Assembly: GCF_013032445.1 (NCBI RefSeq)
Contig: NZ_WQCA01000008.1
Coordinates: 124,001 to 188,000, forward strand
From: Ruegeria arenilitoris
Lineage (GTDB): Bacteria; Pseudomonadota; Alphaproteobacteria; Rhodobacterales; Rhodobacteraceae
Direction of reading: 5' to 3'
Length of the DNA stretch: 64,000 nucleotides
The position numbers and the translations under genes are program-made. Shown piece by piece: positions 38,848 to 48,792 of this stretch (positions are counted from its first letter, which is position 1; each line of letters begins with the position of its first letter). A model generated the notes under the pieces. That model was not told the DNA's origin. It made no database searches and saw only the letters and a list, made by a program, of their open reading frames with translations.

Positions 38848-41760
38848 TTAGCTCAGCGCCTCGTCGCAGCGTCCGCAGACACCTACGTGGGCGTGACGGC
38901 CCACATCGGGCAGGATTTTCCAACACCGTTGGCATTTCTCGCCCTCGGCCTTTTCGAACACCACTGCGACGCCTTCGATTTCCGGCACGCGGAACGCCTC
39001 GGCCGGGGCTGGATCGCCGGTAACCGTCAAACCGGACGTGATGCACATGTCATCCACGTCGAAGGTTGCCAGCAGATCGCGTGTTTCCTGATCCTCGACA
39101 TGTACGATCGGCGCGGCCTCAAGGCTGGAGCCGATCACCTTGTCCTGACGCTGAACCTCCAACGCGGCGGTCACGGCGCGGCGTACGCGGCGCACCTTAG
39201 CCATGTAGGTTTCCATCACCTCGTTGCGCCAATCGGCGGGCGTCTCCGGGAAATCCACCAGATGGACCGAGCTGTCATCGCCCGGGAAGCGTTCCAACCA
39301 GACCTCTTCCATGGTGAACACCAGCACCGGGGCCAACCATGTGGTCAGGCGGTGGAACAGGATGTCCAGAACGGTGCGGGCCGCGCGGCGGCGCAGGCTG
39401 TCTCCGTCGCAATACAGCGCATCCTTGCGGACGTCGAAGTAGAAAGACGACAGATCGACCGTGGCAAAGGTGAAGACCGCACTGAACACACCCTGGAAAT
39501 CGAACGCGGCGTAACCTTTGCGCACCTGCTTATCCAGATCGGCCAGACGGCTCAGGACCCATCGTTCCAGGCGCGGCATCTCCTCGGGCGCGACACGGTC
39601 GGCTTCGGTGAAATCGGCCAGCGAGCCCAGCATGAACCGCATGGTGTTGCGCAAGCGGCGATAGCTGTCGGCTGTGCCTTTCAGAATCTCCGGCCCGATC
39701 CGCTGGTCAGCGGTATAGTCGGTTTGAGCCACCCAGAGGCGCAGAATGTCGGCGCCGTATTGCTTGACGACCTCTTCCGGCACGATGGTATTGCCCAACG
39801 ATTTGGACATCTTGTTGCCCTTGGCATCCAGCGTAAAGCCGTGAGTCACCACGTTGCGATACGGTGCACGACCCTTGGTGCCACAGGCTTGTAGCATCGA
39901 CGAATGGAACCAACCGCGGTGCTGGTCGGTGCCTTCCATGTAGACATCAGCGATGCCGTCTTCGGTGCCGTCCTCACGGTCACGCAGAACAAAGGCGTGG
40001 GTCGAGCCCGAGTCGAACCACACATCCAGCACGTCGAACACCTGATCGTATTCGTCCGGGTTGGCGATGCCGTCCAACACCTGCTCCTTGAACCCGTCAG
40101 TGTACCAGATATCCGCGCCGTCCTTCTCAAACGCCGCCTTGATGCGGGCGTTCAGGTCTTCGTTGTGCAGCAGGTAATCGGCGTCGGTCGGCAGAGCCCC
40201 CTTCTTGGTGAAGCAGGTCAGCGGCACGCCCCAGGCGCGCTGACGCGACAGAACCCAGTCCGGGCGCGCTTCGATCATCGAATACAGGCGGTTGCGGCCT
40301 GTCTGCGGTGTCCACTTCACCAGTTCGTCGATCGAGCGCAGGGCGCGTTCACGGATGGTATCCCCCATCTCGCCCATGCCATCGTTCAGCTTGCGGTCAA
40401 CGGATGCAAACCACTGCGGCGTGTTGCGATAGATGATCGGAGCTTTCGAGCGCCACGAATGCGGATAGCTGTGTTTGATCTTGCCACGCGCCAGCAGACC
40501 GCCAACCTCGACCAGCTTGTCGATCACGGCCTTGTTCGCATCACCCTCGCCGCCCTTGCGGGACAGGATGTACTCGCCGCCAAAGAACGGCAGGTCGGCG
40601 CGGAAGCTGCCATCATCCATCACGTTATAGGTGATGACCTGTTCCAGCATACCCAGATCGCGGTACAGCTCGAATTCTTCCATACCGTGCGAGGGCGCAC
40701 AGTGGACGAAACCGGTACCTTCGGTATCGGTCACGAAATCGGCAGCGCGGAAGTCGCGGATATCGTCCCATTCGCCATTGCCGCCCTCGGCCCCGGCCAG
40801 CGGGTGGGTCAGTTGCACACCTGCCAGTTCATCGGTGGTCACGTCACGGACGCGGGTCCACTGATCGTCGTTCAGACGGGCACGGCCAAGCACATCGGCG
40901 GCCAGATTGTCGGCCAGCAGGAACTTGTCGCCCACCGCAGCCCAGCATTCTTCCGGAGCGCCGGTGACTTCGTACAGACCGTAGGAGATGTCCTTGCCAA
41001 AAACGACCGCCTTGTTGGACGGCATGGTCCACGGGGTGGTCGTCCAGATCACAACAAATGCGTCATCCAAATCGCCCGCGTTCACGACCTTGAACTTCAC
41101 CCAGATGGTGAAGCTTTCCTTGTCGTGATACTCGACTTCGGCCTCAGCCAAAGCGGTCTTTTCGATGGGCGACCACATCACGGGCTTCGAGCCCTGATAG
41201 AGCGTGCCGTTCATCAGGAACTTCATGAACTCGTCGGCGATCACGGCTTCGGCGTGATAGTCCATGGTGATATAGGGATCGGCCCAGTTACCAGTGATGC
41301 CAAGACGCTTGAACTCTTCACGCTGAATGTCGATCCAGCCCTCGGCGAACTTCCGGCATTCCTGACGGAAATCGACGACGTTCACTTCGTCCTTATTCTT
41401 ACCCTTCTTGCGGTACTGCTCTTCGATCTTCCATTCGATTGGCAGACCGTGGCAGTCCCAGCCGGGCACATAGCGCGCATCGAAGCCCATCATCTGATGG
41501 CTGCGCACGATCATGTCCTTGATGGTCTTGTTTAACGCGTGACCAATATGCAGGTGGCCGTTGGCGTAGGGTGGGCCATCGTGCAGCGTGAAGGGCGCGC
41601 GGCCCTCTTTTTCGCGCAGGCGGTCATAGACGCCGATGGTTTCCCACCGTTCCAGCCATGCGGGTTCGCGCTTGGGCAGACCAGCGCGCATGGGGAATTC
41701 GGTTTTGGGCAGGTTCAGCGTGTCTTTGTAATCAGGTGTCTGGATCGTGTCGGCGCACAT
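38848..41760 (-). CDS. ileS: Isoleucyl-tRNA synthetase
   Basis: A class I aminoacyl-tRNA synthetase of 970 residues that attaches isoleucine to tRNA-Ile. The HIGH motif is at 71-74, the KMSKS motif at 650-654 and the editing (CP1) domain lies between. A C-terminal zinc site has four cysteines at 943, 946, 962 and 965. The start at 41760 precedes MCADTIQTPDYKDTLNLP. A 164-base gap with no feature separates it from the DUF2339 gene. Confidence 0.98.
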   Translation of the reverse strand: MCADTIQTPDYKDTLNLPKTEFPMRAGLPKREPAWLERWETIGVYDRLREKEGRAPFTLHDGPPYANGHLHIGHALNKTIKDMIVRSHQMMGFDARYVPGWDCHGLPIEWKIEEQYRKKGKNKDEVNVVDFRQECRKFAEGWIDIQREEFKRLGITGNWADPYITMDYHAEAVIADEFMKFLMNGTLYQGSKPVMWSPIEKTALAEAEVEYHDKESFTIWVKFKVVNAGDLDDAFVVIWTTTPWTMPSNKAVVFGKDISYGLYEVTGAPEECWAAVGDKFLLADNLAADVLGRARLNDDQWTRVRDVTTDELAGVQLTHPLAGAEGGNGEWDDIRDFRAADFVTDTEGTGFVHCAPSHGMEEFELYRDLGMLEQVITYNVMDDGSFRADLPFFGGEYILSRKGGEGDANKAVIDKLVEVGGLLARGKIKHSYPHSWRSKAPIIYRNTPQWFASVDRKLNDGMGEMGDTIRERALRSIDELVKWTPQTGRNRLYSMIEARPDWVLSRQRAWGVPLTCFTKKGALPTDADYLLHNEDLNARIKAAFEKDGADIWYTDGFKEQVLDGIANPDEYDQVFDVLDVWFDSGSTHAFVLRDREDGTEDGIADVYMEGTDQHRGWFHSSMLQACGTKGRAPYRNVVTHGFTLDAKGNKMSKSLGNTIVPEEVVKQYGADILRLWVAQTDYTADQRIGPEILKGTADSYRRLRNTMRFMLGSLADFTEADRVAPEEMPRLERWVLSRLADLDKQVRKGYAAFDFQGVFSAVFTFATVDLSSFYFDVRKDALYCDGDSLRRRAARTVLDILFHRLTTWLAPVLVFTMEEVWLERFPGDDSSVHLVDFPETPADWRNEVMETYMAKVRRVRRAVTAALEVQRQDKVIGSSLEAAPIVHVEDQETRDLLATFDVDDMCITSGLTVTGDPAPAEAFRVPEIEGVAVVFEKAEGEKCQRCWKILPDVGRHAHVGVCGRCDEALS

Positions 41761-41924
41761 TGGGGGCGTCCTTTGGATGATCTGGTCGTACTAGGATCGA
41801 AGCGGTCGGTGCGAAGTCTCAAACACCTTTGCCCGGCGTCTCAGAGGGTCAGAGCGCCGGGGATATAATTCGAATAATGATGGCCAAACGGTCATACATG
41901 GCCGCGCTTATAAGACGCCCACGC

Positions 41925-44618
41925 CTAATGGTCCAGAGGGTCCGCCCCCTGCGGCGAATGGCGCAGCTTGGCCCAGCGGTTGAGCCACGCGAGACCGGCC
42001 AGCGCAAGGCCCAGTGCCAGCAGCGAGAACACCCGGATCAACCCGCCAAGCCCGGCGATATCGATCAGGAACACCTTGGCCACAGCCAGCCCGATCACCG
42101 CCAGCCCAGCCTTGCGCATCAGGTCGGATCGGCGCGCCAATGATTGGTAGAACAGCGCCGCCCCGATCACCAGCAGGGCCATGGTATAGGTGTAAAGCTC
42201 GGGCTGGGTCACGCCGTTGCCTTCATACATGCCACCAGCCCCCTGCCAGACGTGACGGATCATCAGGCCCAGCCAAACCGCCGCCAAAAGGCCGCTGAGC
42301 CCCCAACTGGCGCGCTTGAGCCAAAGCGGCGTCGCGTAGATGCGCCAAACCGAGAACCCGATGGCCAGAGCAGGTAGCAAATAGGCGACCGCCAGCGTGT
42401 TCAACACCGGCGGCCCCAGAACCGGTGGCGCAACCGTACTGAGCAACGGGTTCGCATCAGCCAACGCCTGAGCCATCCGAAAGAGGCCATGACCGGCAAA
42501 GAACGCAGCCAGCAAATAACGGGCATAGTTCAGCTTGCCGCCCAGTTCGAACCGCTGCACCTGTGCAAAGGCCAACAGTAGCCAGATGATCGCGAGCAGA
42601 CCCAGCCCCCAATGGCTGTTGGTGGCGTTTCCTTCACCAAAGCTCTGCAACCAGCGCTCCAGAAGAAGCGACAACAGAATGCCCCCTGTCGCCCAAGCCG
42701 CGCTCTCCAACAGCAGCGTTGCCACGGGGCGGTCCAACGGACGGATCAGCAGCCACCCAATCAGGAACCCAACGGTGGCCGCACTGTAGACCAATGCCAT
42801 CTCAGTCACTGGCGCTGTGCTGGCCCAGTCCAACCCCGGGTTCAAGACCAGCCGCACCGTGACCGTGAACACGCCGACCCAGATGAACCAACTCATCGGC
42901 GGCAGGGTGAATTTGCGATCCAGCGCGGCGGCCACGACAACCATTACGACCAGAGCTATGGTCAGCGCTGCCGAACTGAGGACGATGACACAGGCAAAGG
43001 TCAAACAGGACAGCGCCGAAAGCGTCGCCAAAGAGGCGCGCATCCGTTGGTCGCCGTCAACGCGCGCAAAGCGCTCGGCAAAAACTACCATCAGAACGCC
43101 CAAGGCGATGCCATGCAGCGCCCACGGATAGGCTCCGATGACATTTGCAGGGTGCCAGCCGATCTCAAGCGCGATAGCCAAGGCAGGCGCGAAAACGGCA
43201 GCCGCACCGGCCCAAACGGCGGCAAATCTGCGGGCCTGTATCGAACGCCACGTTGCGGTGACGGAAATCACCGCGCCCAGAATGATCAGGATCGTGATTA
43301 CCCAAGGGTAATCCGCCTCGGCAGTTTCTGCATAGGTATCAGCAAATTGGCGCAGGACAACGCTATTGTCCCAGCCATGCACCAGAACAAACCAGACAAG
43401 GCCAATCGCGGGCAACGCAGTCGCGTCTTGCAAGGCCTCTGCCCTTCTGCCCCACAGCATCAATCCAAGCGTCAGCCCCGCCAGCAATGCAACCCCCAGC
43501 CAAAACTCTGCCGAGCTATCGGCCCAGTGCACCGACAAAATCGCTGAACTCACGGCAACTGCGGCAAAGCCAATCCGGGTTGGAAATTCAGGCCACGCAT
43601 CCCCCTTTTTACGCCCTATAATCTGGCTGATCATCGCGCCGCCATGATCGGGCCACAGGCGCCGAACCGGGATGGCAATGGCAATTACCGCCAGCGCCGT
43701 GACGCAGATCAGATAGGCTGGCTCGGTCAACGGTGAGGACAACACCAACAGCAGGCAAGTGGTGTACGCGCCGAACAACGTGAGGACCGATATCCACGCC
43801 CAGCGCCGCACCGTATCGATCCCCAAACCCAACACGGCGATCACGAAGAAATAGGCATACAGCCAGCTTGGGTCCTCAGAGGTTCCGCCAACGACGAAGG
43901 GGGCTGAAAAGGCTCCGATCAAACCGACGGCAGCCAGCAAGGGGCCATGGAACCAGCCCAAGACCAATCCCAGCACCGCGATCACAACCATCGCGGCCAA
44001 CGCGGCCTCGGGGCCAATCAGGTCATAAAGCTGCCTTGCGGCCAAAATGCCTCCGAACAAGGTGACCAGACCAGCGCCGGAGAAGACCGAAGGCAAATAC
44101 GCGGTGGCTGAGGTTTCCTCATCGCCATACCTGCGCCGGATCACCTCCCCCGCAACGATCATTGCCGCACCGAAAAGCAACGCTGCAATTACGCGGGCGG
44201 ACGGAGGTAACAACCCGTTTTCGACGCCGTATTGCACCAGAAAAATTCCAGCCAGTGCCAGCGACAAGGCAGACACCGCATAAAACCAGTTCTCCCGCAA
44301 CCAGACTGTAAGCGCCGAAAGGCGGTCTTCGCGAAACACAACAGCGGCCGGTGGGTACTGCTCTGAGGCAGGTTCGGACGTTTGAGGCTTGGACCACGGG
44401 GCGGGCTTTGGCGTCTTATCCGGCTCTTCGGTCGGTTTACGCGGCTCTGACTGGGCGGAAACCGGGCGTGCCTTAGTTACGTCTCCGCCCAACGCGCGCA
44501 GTTGCTGTTCCAGTTGTTCGACCCGACGGCGCAGGCGCGTGTGGCCGACAAGTAGAACAATGATGGCCACCGGAATGGCCAGCACGATCAATCCGACAAG
44601 AACAAGCAGGGATTCCAA
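41925..44618 (-). CDS. DUF2339 family polytopic membrane protein
   Basis: An 897-residue protein. One N-terminal helix (about 5-24) is followed by an Arg-rich coiled coil (RRRVEQLEQQLRALGGD) and a Pro/Lys-rich stretch. About 20 or more hydrophobic segments then run to the end. DUF2339 proteins are large predicted membrane proteins without an assigned reaction. It is transcribed toward ileS. No enzyme motif is visible. Confidence 0.88.
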   Translation of the reverse strand: MESLLVLVGLIVLAIPVAIIVLLVGHTRLRRRVEQLEQQLRALGGDVTKARPVSAQSEPRKPTEEPDKTPKPAPWSKPQTSEPASEQYPPAAVVFREDRLSALTVWLRENWFYAVSALSLALAGIFLVQYGVENGLLPPSARVIAALLFGAAMIVAGEVIRRRYGDEETSATAYLPSVFSGAGLVTLFGGILAARQLYDLIGPEAALAAMVVIAVLGLVLGWFHGPLLAAVGLIGAFSAPFVVGGTSEDPSWLYAYFFVIAVLGLGIDTVRRWAWISVLTLFGAYTTCLLLVLSSPLTEPAYLICVTALAVIAIAIPVRRLWPDHGGAMISQIIGRKKGDAWPEFPTRIGFAAVAVSSAILSVHWADSSAEFWLGVALLAGLTLGLMLWGRRAEALQDATALPAIGLVWFVLVHGWDNSVVLRQFADTYAETAEADYPWVITILIILGAVISVTATWRSIQARRFAAVWAGAAAVFAPALAIALEIGWHPANVIGAYPWALHGIALGVLMVVFAERFARVDGDQRMRASLATLSALSCLTFACVIVLSSAALTIALVVMVVVAAALDRKFTLPPMSWFIWVGVFTVTVRLVLNPGLDWASTAPVTEMALVYSAATVGFLIGWLLIRPLDRPVATLLLESAAWATGGILLSLLLERWLQSFGEGNATNSHWGLGLLAIIWLLLAFAQVQRFELGGKLNYARYLLAAFFAGHGLFRMAQALADANPLLSTVAPPVLGPPVLNTLAVAYLLPALAIGFSVWRIYATPLWLKRASWGLSGLLAAVWLGLMIRHVWQGAGGMYEGNGVTQPELYTYTMALLVIGAALFYQSLARRSDLMRKAGLAVIGLAVAKVFLIDIAGLGGLIRVFSLLALGLALAGLAWLNRWAKLRHSPQGADPLDH

Positions 44619-44710
44619 GGCGCTCTCCGGGTGGTTTCAACCGCAGGTTATCCGAGGCACGCGACGGGCAACAGTCAGAAATCCCGGTGATTTGCGCGTT
44701 GGCCCGTGGG

Positions 44711-45190
44711 CTAACCCCACCCAATCGATGGGCGTGCGATCATCAGCCAGAGGATAATCAACACCGCCGCAAATGCCGGAAACCCACAGGCGAACCAGAT
44801 GCGGAACAGGCGGTAATAGGCTTGTGGCAGGGGAACTGCGCGATCAGCCGCCGTCTGTGCCAGCCCCCGCATCCGCACCTGTATCCACACGACCGGCAGC
44901 CAGAACACCCCGGCCATTGCGTATAACACCAGCGAGGCCAGTATCCACCCCTCGGTCAGGGGCCAGCCCAGCCACCAGGCCAGCAGACCTCTGGTTATGG
45001 GCTGGGCGATAACGGCTGTTGTCGTGAACAACAGGTCGGCCAGAACCACAATCCCAGCGGTCTGCGCGATAAACCGGGCATCGCCCGATCGGTGCGCGAT
45101 CAGCATGAAAAACGCGATCCCCGCGCCGGTGCCCAGCAGAACGCAGGCTCCGATGACGTGCAACCAGCGCAGGATCAGGTCCGGGTCCAT
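44711..45190 (-). CDS. DUF2269 family membrane protein
   Basis: A 159-residue membrane protein. The start at 45190 overlaps the stop of the SDR-DoxX gene (TGATG), so translation is coupled. It has four hydrophobic helices, with LRWLHVIGACVLLGTGAGIAFFML first (a conserved His in the helix, as in DUF2269) and WLPVVWIQVRMRGLAQTA in the middle. The function of this family is unknown. Its conserved partner is the upstream epimerase-DoxX protein. Confidence 0.87.
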   Translation of the reverse strand: MDPDLILRWLHVIGACVLLGTGAGIAFFMLIAHRSGDARFIAQTAGIVVLADLLFTTTAVIAQPITRGLLAWWLGWPLTEGWILASLVLYAMAGVFWLPVVWIQVRMRGLAQTAADRAVPLPQAYYRLFRIWFACGFPAFAAVLIILWLMIARPSIGWG

Positions 45191-46497
45191 CAGCGGCTCT
45201 GCAACAGGGGCCAGGCGATCAACGACAACGTCATCGCAGGCAGGATTTTGATCAGCGAGCCGAGTGGGTCGAGCCACAGGCCGGGGACGGTGAAACTGGC
45301 GGACAAAAGATAAACCATGGCAACGGCGACCTGCGCCAGACAGGCGCGCGCCGCCCAAGGGCGCCACAGAACGGCAAGGCCCAGCGCGATATCGACAAAG
45401 GACCAGAACAGGACACTTGCAACAGCCATGGCCATGCTCCAGCCGGCATCGGTCAGAGTGGCCGCGGCCGTTGGCAGGCTGATCAAGCCAAACAGACCAG
45501 ACAGCAGCCAGAACAGGCTCAGCACGGTGACGACCAGAGGCATCAGCAGCGACATACGCGCGGCCAGCCGATGCTCGCGCGAACAAGTCAGACCGGCGTA
45601 GATCAGCGGCAAGCTGGCCAGCGATTGGCCGGTGACCGCACGGTAGGGTTTAGGGTCACCCACCACGCCGTCGGCCATCACCGTCATCGCATTGCTGCGC
45701 AAGGGCGAGCGCCAACCCAAATGCCCCAACCCATCCGCAAAGGCCGAGATCAGGCCGGTCACCAAACCCGGCACAGCCACCGTGACCCCCGCAGCCGGGA
45801 ACCCCATCCATTTGCGGGTTTCGTCAAGCACGTCGGACAAAGTCGAGGGTGAATCTTCGACCAGATCATAGGCCCCCTGCGGCAAGTCCTGCGCTACACC
45901 CTGCACAACGGCGCGGCACAAATCCGGCATCCCGACGCATTGAACGGGAGTATCGGGAAATGCGATGGGCTGAACCAAAGGCACTGCCGCCAGCATCCGC
46001 AACAGCGCGGTGCCACCATAATCCGACTGCCCGATCACCAGCCCGGGCTTGAGGATCCACAACGGAGCACCGCAGGCACGCAGCGCAGCGTCACCTGCCG
46101 CCTTGGTGCGCATGAAATCGGTGTCGGCGTCGGGTTCGGCTCCGATGGCGGATATTTGGACAATGGGGATGGCTTTGTCGGCGCATGCACGGCCCAAAGC
46201 GGCAATGGCGGTATGATGCACGGCCTCAAGATCATCGGCAGGCCCATCCTGCAAAGCGCCCGCACAGTTTACGACGCAATCAATGCGCTGCAGGTGACTG
46301 TCCCAATCCTCGGACTGCAAACAGGCCCGCAAGTCGCCCTGTATCTGCGGAACGTCGCCGAGAACCTGCGCGGCCGATTTCCCGCTGCGCACAAAGGCCG
46401 AAACACGCGCGCCCTCAGCCCGCAACGACCGCGTAACAGCAGCGCCGATAAAGCCATAAGCCCCTAAAACCAGAACGTTTTTATTCGCAAGCTGCAC
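45190..46497 (-). CDS. NAD(P)-binding SDR/epimerase fused to a DoxX-like membrane domain
   Basis: A 435-residue fusion. Residues 1-290 are an extended SDR/NmrA-type Rossmann domain with the nucleotide motif LVLGAYGFIGAAV (GxxGxxG). Residues about 305-435 hold four hydrophobic helices typical of the DoxX/SURF4-like fold. It is known as a two-domain architecture in proteobacteria. The substrate is unknown. The neighbour with DUF2269 suggests a membrane redox or sulfur-related unit. Confidence 0.85.
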   Translation of the reverse strand: MQLANKNVLVLGAYGFIGAAVTRSLRAEGARVSAFVRSGKSAAQVLGDVPQIQGDLRACLQSEDWDSHLQRIDCVVNCAGALQDGPADDLEAVHHTAIAALGRACADKAIPIVQISAIGAEPDADTDFMRTKAAGDAALRACGAPLWILKPGLVIGQSDYGGTALLRMLAAVPLVQPIAFPDTPVQCVGMPDLCRAVVQGVAQDLPQGAYDLVEDSPSTLSDVLDETRKWMGFPAAGVTVAVPGLVTGLISAFADGLGHLGWRSPLRSNAMTVMADGVVGDPKPYRAVTGQSLASLPLIYAGLTCSREHRLAARMSLLMPLVVTVLSLFWLLSGLFGLISLPTAAATLTDAGWSMAMAVASVLFWSFVDIALGLAVLWRPWAARACLAQVAVAMVYLLSASFTVPGLWLDPLGSLIKILPAMTLSLIAWPLLQSR

Positions 46498-46589
46498 TGG
46501 GCCTCAAACACCTGAACTTGTTTTCAGCAGCCTAACTGCTGACCCGGGATTGACCAGCCATATGCGCCACTCTGCGACAATCTTGGCCG

Positions 46590-47300
46590 TCACGGGTGGA
46601 ACAGCGATCCAACAAGATAGGCGATCAACGCGGCGGCCCCGCCGATCGCAAAAGTCTCGAACCCCGATCTCCACCACGGGGCAAGAGACCAGCGGCTCTT
46701 GAACGCGCCGATGGCGAAGAAAACCCCCATGGTCATGCAGGCCGAGATGACAAAAGCCTGATCAAGCCCCAGAAGGAACGGCAACAACGGCACCATACCG
46801 GCAACGAGGAACGCTATGAAGGTTGCCATCGCAGCCTTGAACGGATGGGGATCGACACTGCCCAGCCCGTATTCGCCCTCGACCATCAGGTCGATCCAGT
46901 TTTCATGGTTGGCGGTGATTGCATCTGTCGCCTCGTTCAACACGCGACCGGACAGGCCCTTCTGCGCCAGAATCTCGCGCACTTCGCGGCGCTCACCGTC
47001 GGGGTAGAGGTCGATGTGGCGTTCTTCAATGGCACGGATACGGCGTATGTTGTCCAACTCGGCCTTGGTGCCCGAGTAGTTCCCGGCGGCCATGGAAAAC
47101 CCATCCGCCAGCACATTGGCCAACCCCAACGCGACAATGATAAAGGGTGACAGGCCGGCCCCGGCAACCCCGGCCACGATGGCAAAGGTGGTCACCGAGC
47201 CATCAATGCCTCCGTAGACGACATCGCGCAGCACCCCCCGCCCCGGTGGCGCATTGATCCTTGCGACGATTTCCTGCTGGCTGTGTCCGTGATCGGTCAT
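46590..47300 (-). CDS. VIT1/CCC1-family iron/manganese transporter-like protein
   Basis: A 236-residue membrane protein. The start at 47300 (MTDHGHSQQEIVARIN) matches the family. Several hydrophobic segments are present, with GLANVLADGFSMAAGNYSGTKAE as the conserved helix and cytosolic loop and EERHIDLYPDGERREV as the metal-binding helical part. It probably exports or sequesters divalent metals such as Fe or Mn. Confidence 0.85.
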   Translation of the reverse strand: MTDHGHSQQEIVARINAPPGRGVLRDVVYGGIDGSVTTFAIVAGVAGAGLSPFIIVALGLANVLADGFSMAAGNYSGTKAELDNIRRIRAIEERHIDLYPDGERREVREILAQKGLSGRVLNEATDAITANHENWIDLMVEGEYGLGSVDPHPFKAAMATFIAFLVAGMVPLLPFLLGLDQAFVISACMTMGVFFAIGAFKSRWSLAPWWRSGFETFAIGGAAALIAYLVGSLFHP

Positions 47301-47354
47301 GGCTGGCTCCGGCTTTATTTTGCGCACCAGCAGACCGGATGACTTTGCGTCAGG

Positions 47355-48344
47355 TCAAGTTTTCGTAAACAACCCGCTGAGGGCCCGTTTGATCATCCCG
47401 CGCGTCGAAGGTTGGTGCCGGTCGGAGAACGGCAGCGGACGGCAGACCTCCATCGCGGCCACCCCGACCCGCGCGCTGAGGGCACCGTTCACCAGCCCCT
47501 CACCAAACCTGCGAGAGAGTTTGCTGAGAACCGATCCGCCCAGAACCGGCTCCAGCAGGTCGTCGCCCACGGCGACGGCCCCGGTCGCGACCAGATGTAC
47601 GAACACCGCGCGGGTTAGTCGCCAACTGCCCAGAAACCCTGCGCGACCGCCGTAGATTTCAGCCACCCGACGGATCATCCGCAGCGACGCCGCTAGGGCC
47701 GTCACCACATCCGCCAGCGCCAGAGGCACCAGCGCGGTCACGGTCGCAACTTGTCGAGCCGCCGCTTCGACTTCGCGGCTGGCGGCAGCATCCAAGGGGG
47801 CCAGAAGTTCATCTTCGGCCAGAGTCAGCAGGGTGGAGGCGTCGAACTGCTCACCCATCCGCTCGGCCAGCCGGTCGCGGCCCCACTGGGTTTCGTCGCG
47901 CCCCTTGTAGAACGCAATCAGGCGGTCGGTGACTGCACGGGCTTGCACCAGATCACCCTCGGCCAATGCGACATCTGCGGCGTGGCGCATCCCGTCCACG
48001 CGGGACAATCGCCCGATGGCCGCCAATTCCCGAATCGCGATGATCAGGGCGACCAGTACAAACGCGACCATCAAGCCGGTCACGACCCAGCCCAAAATCG
48101 GCGCGCGCAGCAGCAGCGAATTAACGAAATCCCATGCAGCGACCGAGACCACCGTACCAATCACCGCCAGCGCCAGCCCCCAGAACCACCGCGACAGGGC
48201 CGAAGGTTTTCGCGCCGCCAGCCGAGCCGCCGTCTGCATCGCCTGCCCCTGCGGTGGAGCAATGTCGGGCACCGGCGGAGCCTGCGACACATCGGCTGCG
48301 GGCTCTTCTGCATCCAGATCGATCAGCACCGGACCTTTAGCCAT
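47355..48344 (-). CDS. YcjF-family (DUF697/TIGR01620) membrane protein
   Basis: A 329-residue protein. The start at 48344 (MAKGPVLIDLDAEEP) follows from overlap with the GNAT stop by 8 bases. There is a Pro/Ala-rich N-terminal 60 residues, two membrane helices at about 85-105 and 115-135, and a DUF697-like domain in the C-terminal half. YcjF pairs with the YcjX GTPase in many bacteria. The GNAT gene between them is an extra. Confidence 0.83.
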   Translation of the reverse strand: MAKGPVLIDLDAEEPAADVSQAPPVPDIAPPQGQAMQTAARLAARKPSALSRWFWGLALAVIGTVVSVAAWDFVNSLLLRAPILGWVVTGLMVAFVLVALIIAIRELAAIGRLSRVDGMRHAADVALAEGDLVQARAVTDRLIAFYKGRDETQWGRDRLAERMGEQFDASTLLTLAEDELLAPLDAAASREVEAAARQVATVTALVPLALADVVTALAASLRMIRRVAEIYGGRAGFLGSWRLTRAVFVHLVATGAVAVGDDLLEPVLGGSVLSKLSRRFGEGLVNGALSARVGVAAMEVCRPLPFSDRHQPSTRGMIKRALSGLFTKT

Positions 48345-48792
48345 CCGCCACTCCTTCCCTGCGCCAGACATATTTGATGTCCGGCAGGTTCTCATCATTG
48401 CCGGCGCCGTCGCTGCGGGCAACCTCGGCAAACCCATTGCGCTCATAGAACCGCTGCGCACCCAAATTGGCCTGAAACGCAAAAAGAGACAGCTGCGCCC
48501 GACGGGATTTGGCATGTTGCAATAGACGCTGCCCGACCCCCTGCCCGCGCGCCGCAGATGTCAGGTACAGCGAGTGGATGTCATCCCCGTTCAACGCCAG
48601 GAACCCTATGACACCATCATCCGCCTCGGCCACCGTGACCCAGCCCTGATCGATCATCCGGCCACAAAAGGCGATGGTTTCGGCGCAGGAATGCAGTTCG
48701 GGCATCCAGTCGTTTTCGAGGGCGAACCCGTGCAGGATCTCTCCGGTCGCACCGGCATCCGTGCTGCGAGCTGGACGGAGAGTGACAGTCAC
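48337..48792 (-). CDS. GNAT-family N-acetyltransferase
   Basis: A 151-residue acetyltransferase. The acetyl-CoA loop is in SAARGQGVGQRLLQHAK (R/Q-x-x-G-x-G/A), with strands IGFLALNGDD and AQRFYERNGF. The acceptor is unknown. It overlaps ycjX by four bases at its start and the ycjF-like gene at its stop, so all three are likely cotranslated. Confidence 0.88.
   Translation of the reverse strand: MTVTLRPARSTDAGATGEILHGFALENDWMPELHSCAETIAFCGRMIDQGWVTVAEADDGVIGFLALNGDDIHSLYLTSAARGQGVGQRLLQHAKSRRAQLSLFAFQANLGAQRFYERNGFAEVARSDGAGNDENLPDIKYVWRREGVADG

Noticed and set aside
39904..41535. A 543-codon open frame on the plus strand
   Set aside because: It is antisense to ileS, whose motifs are intact, so it is not a gene.
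41761..41924. A T-box or other leader RNA before ileS
   Set aside because: No conserved T-box features were seen, and such leaders are not expected in alphaproteobacteria.
42612..43547. A 311-codon plus-strand frame
   Set aside because: It is antisense to the DUF2339 membrane protein.
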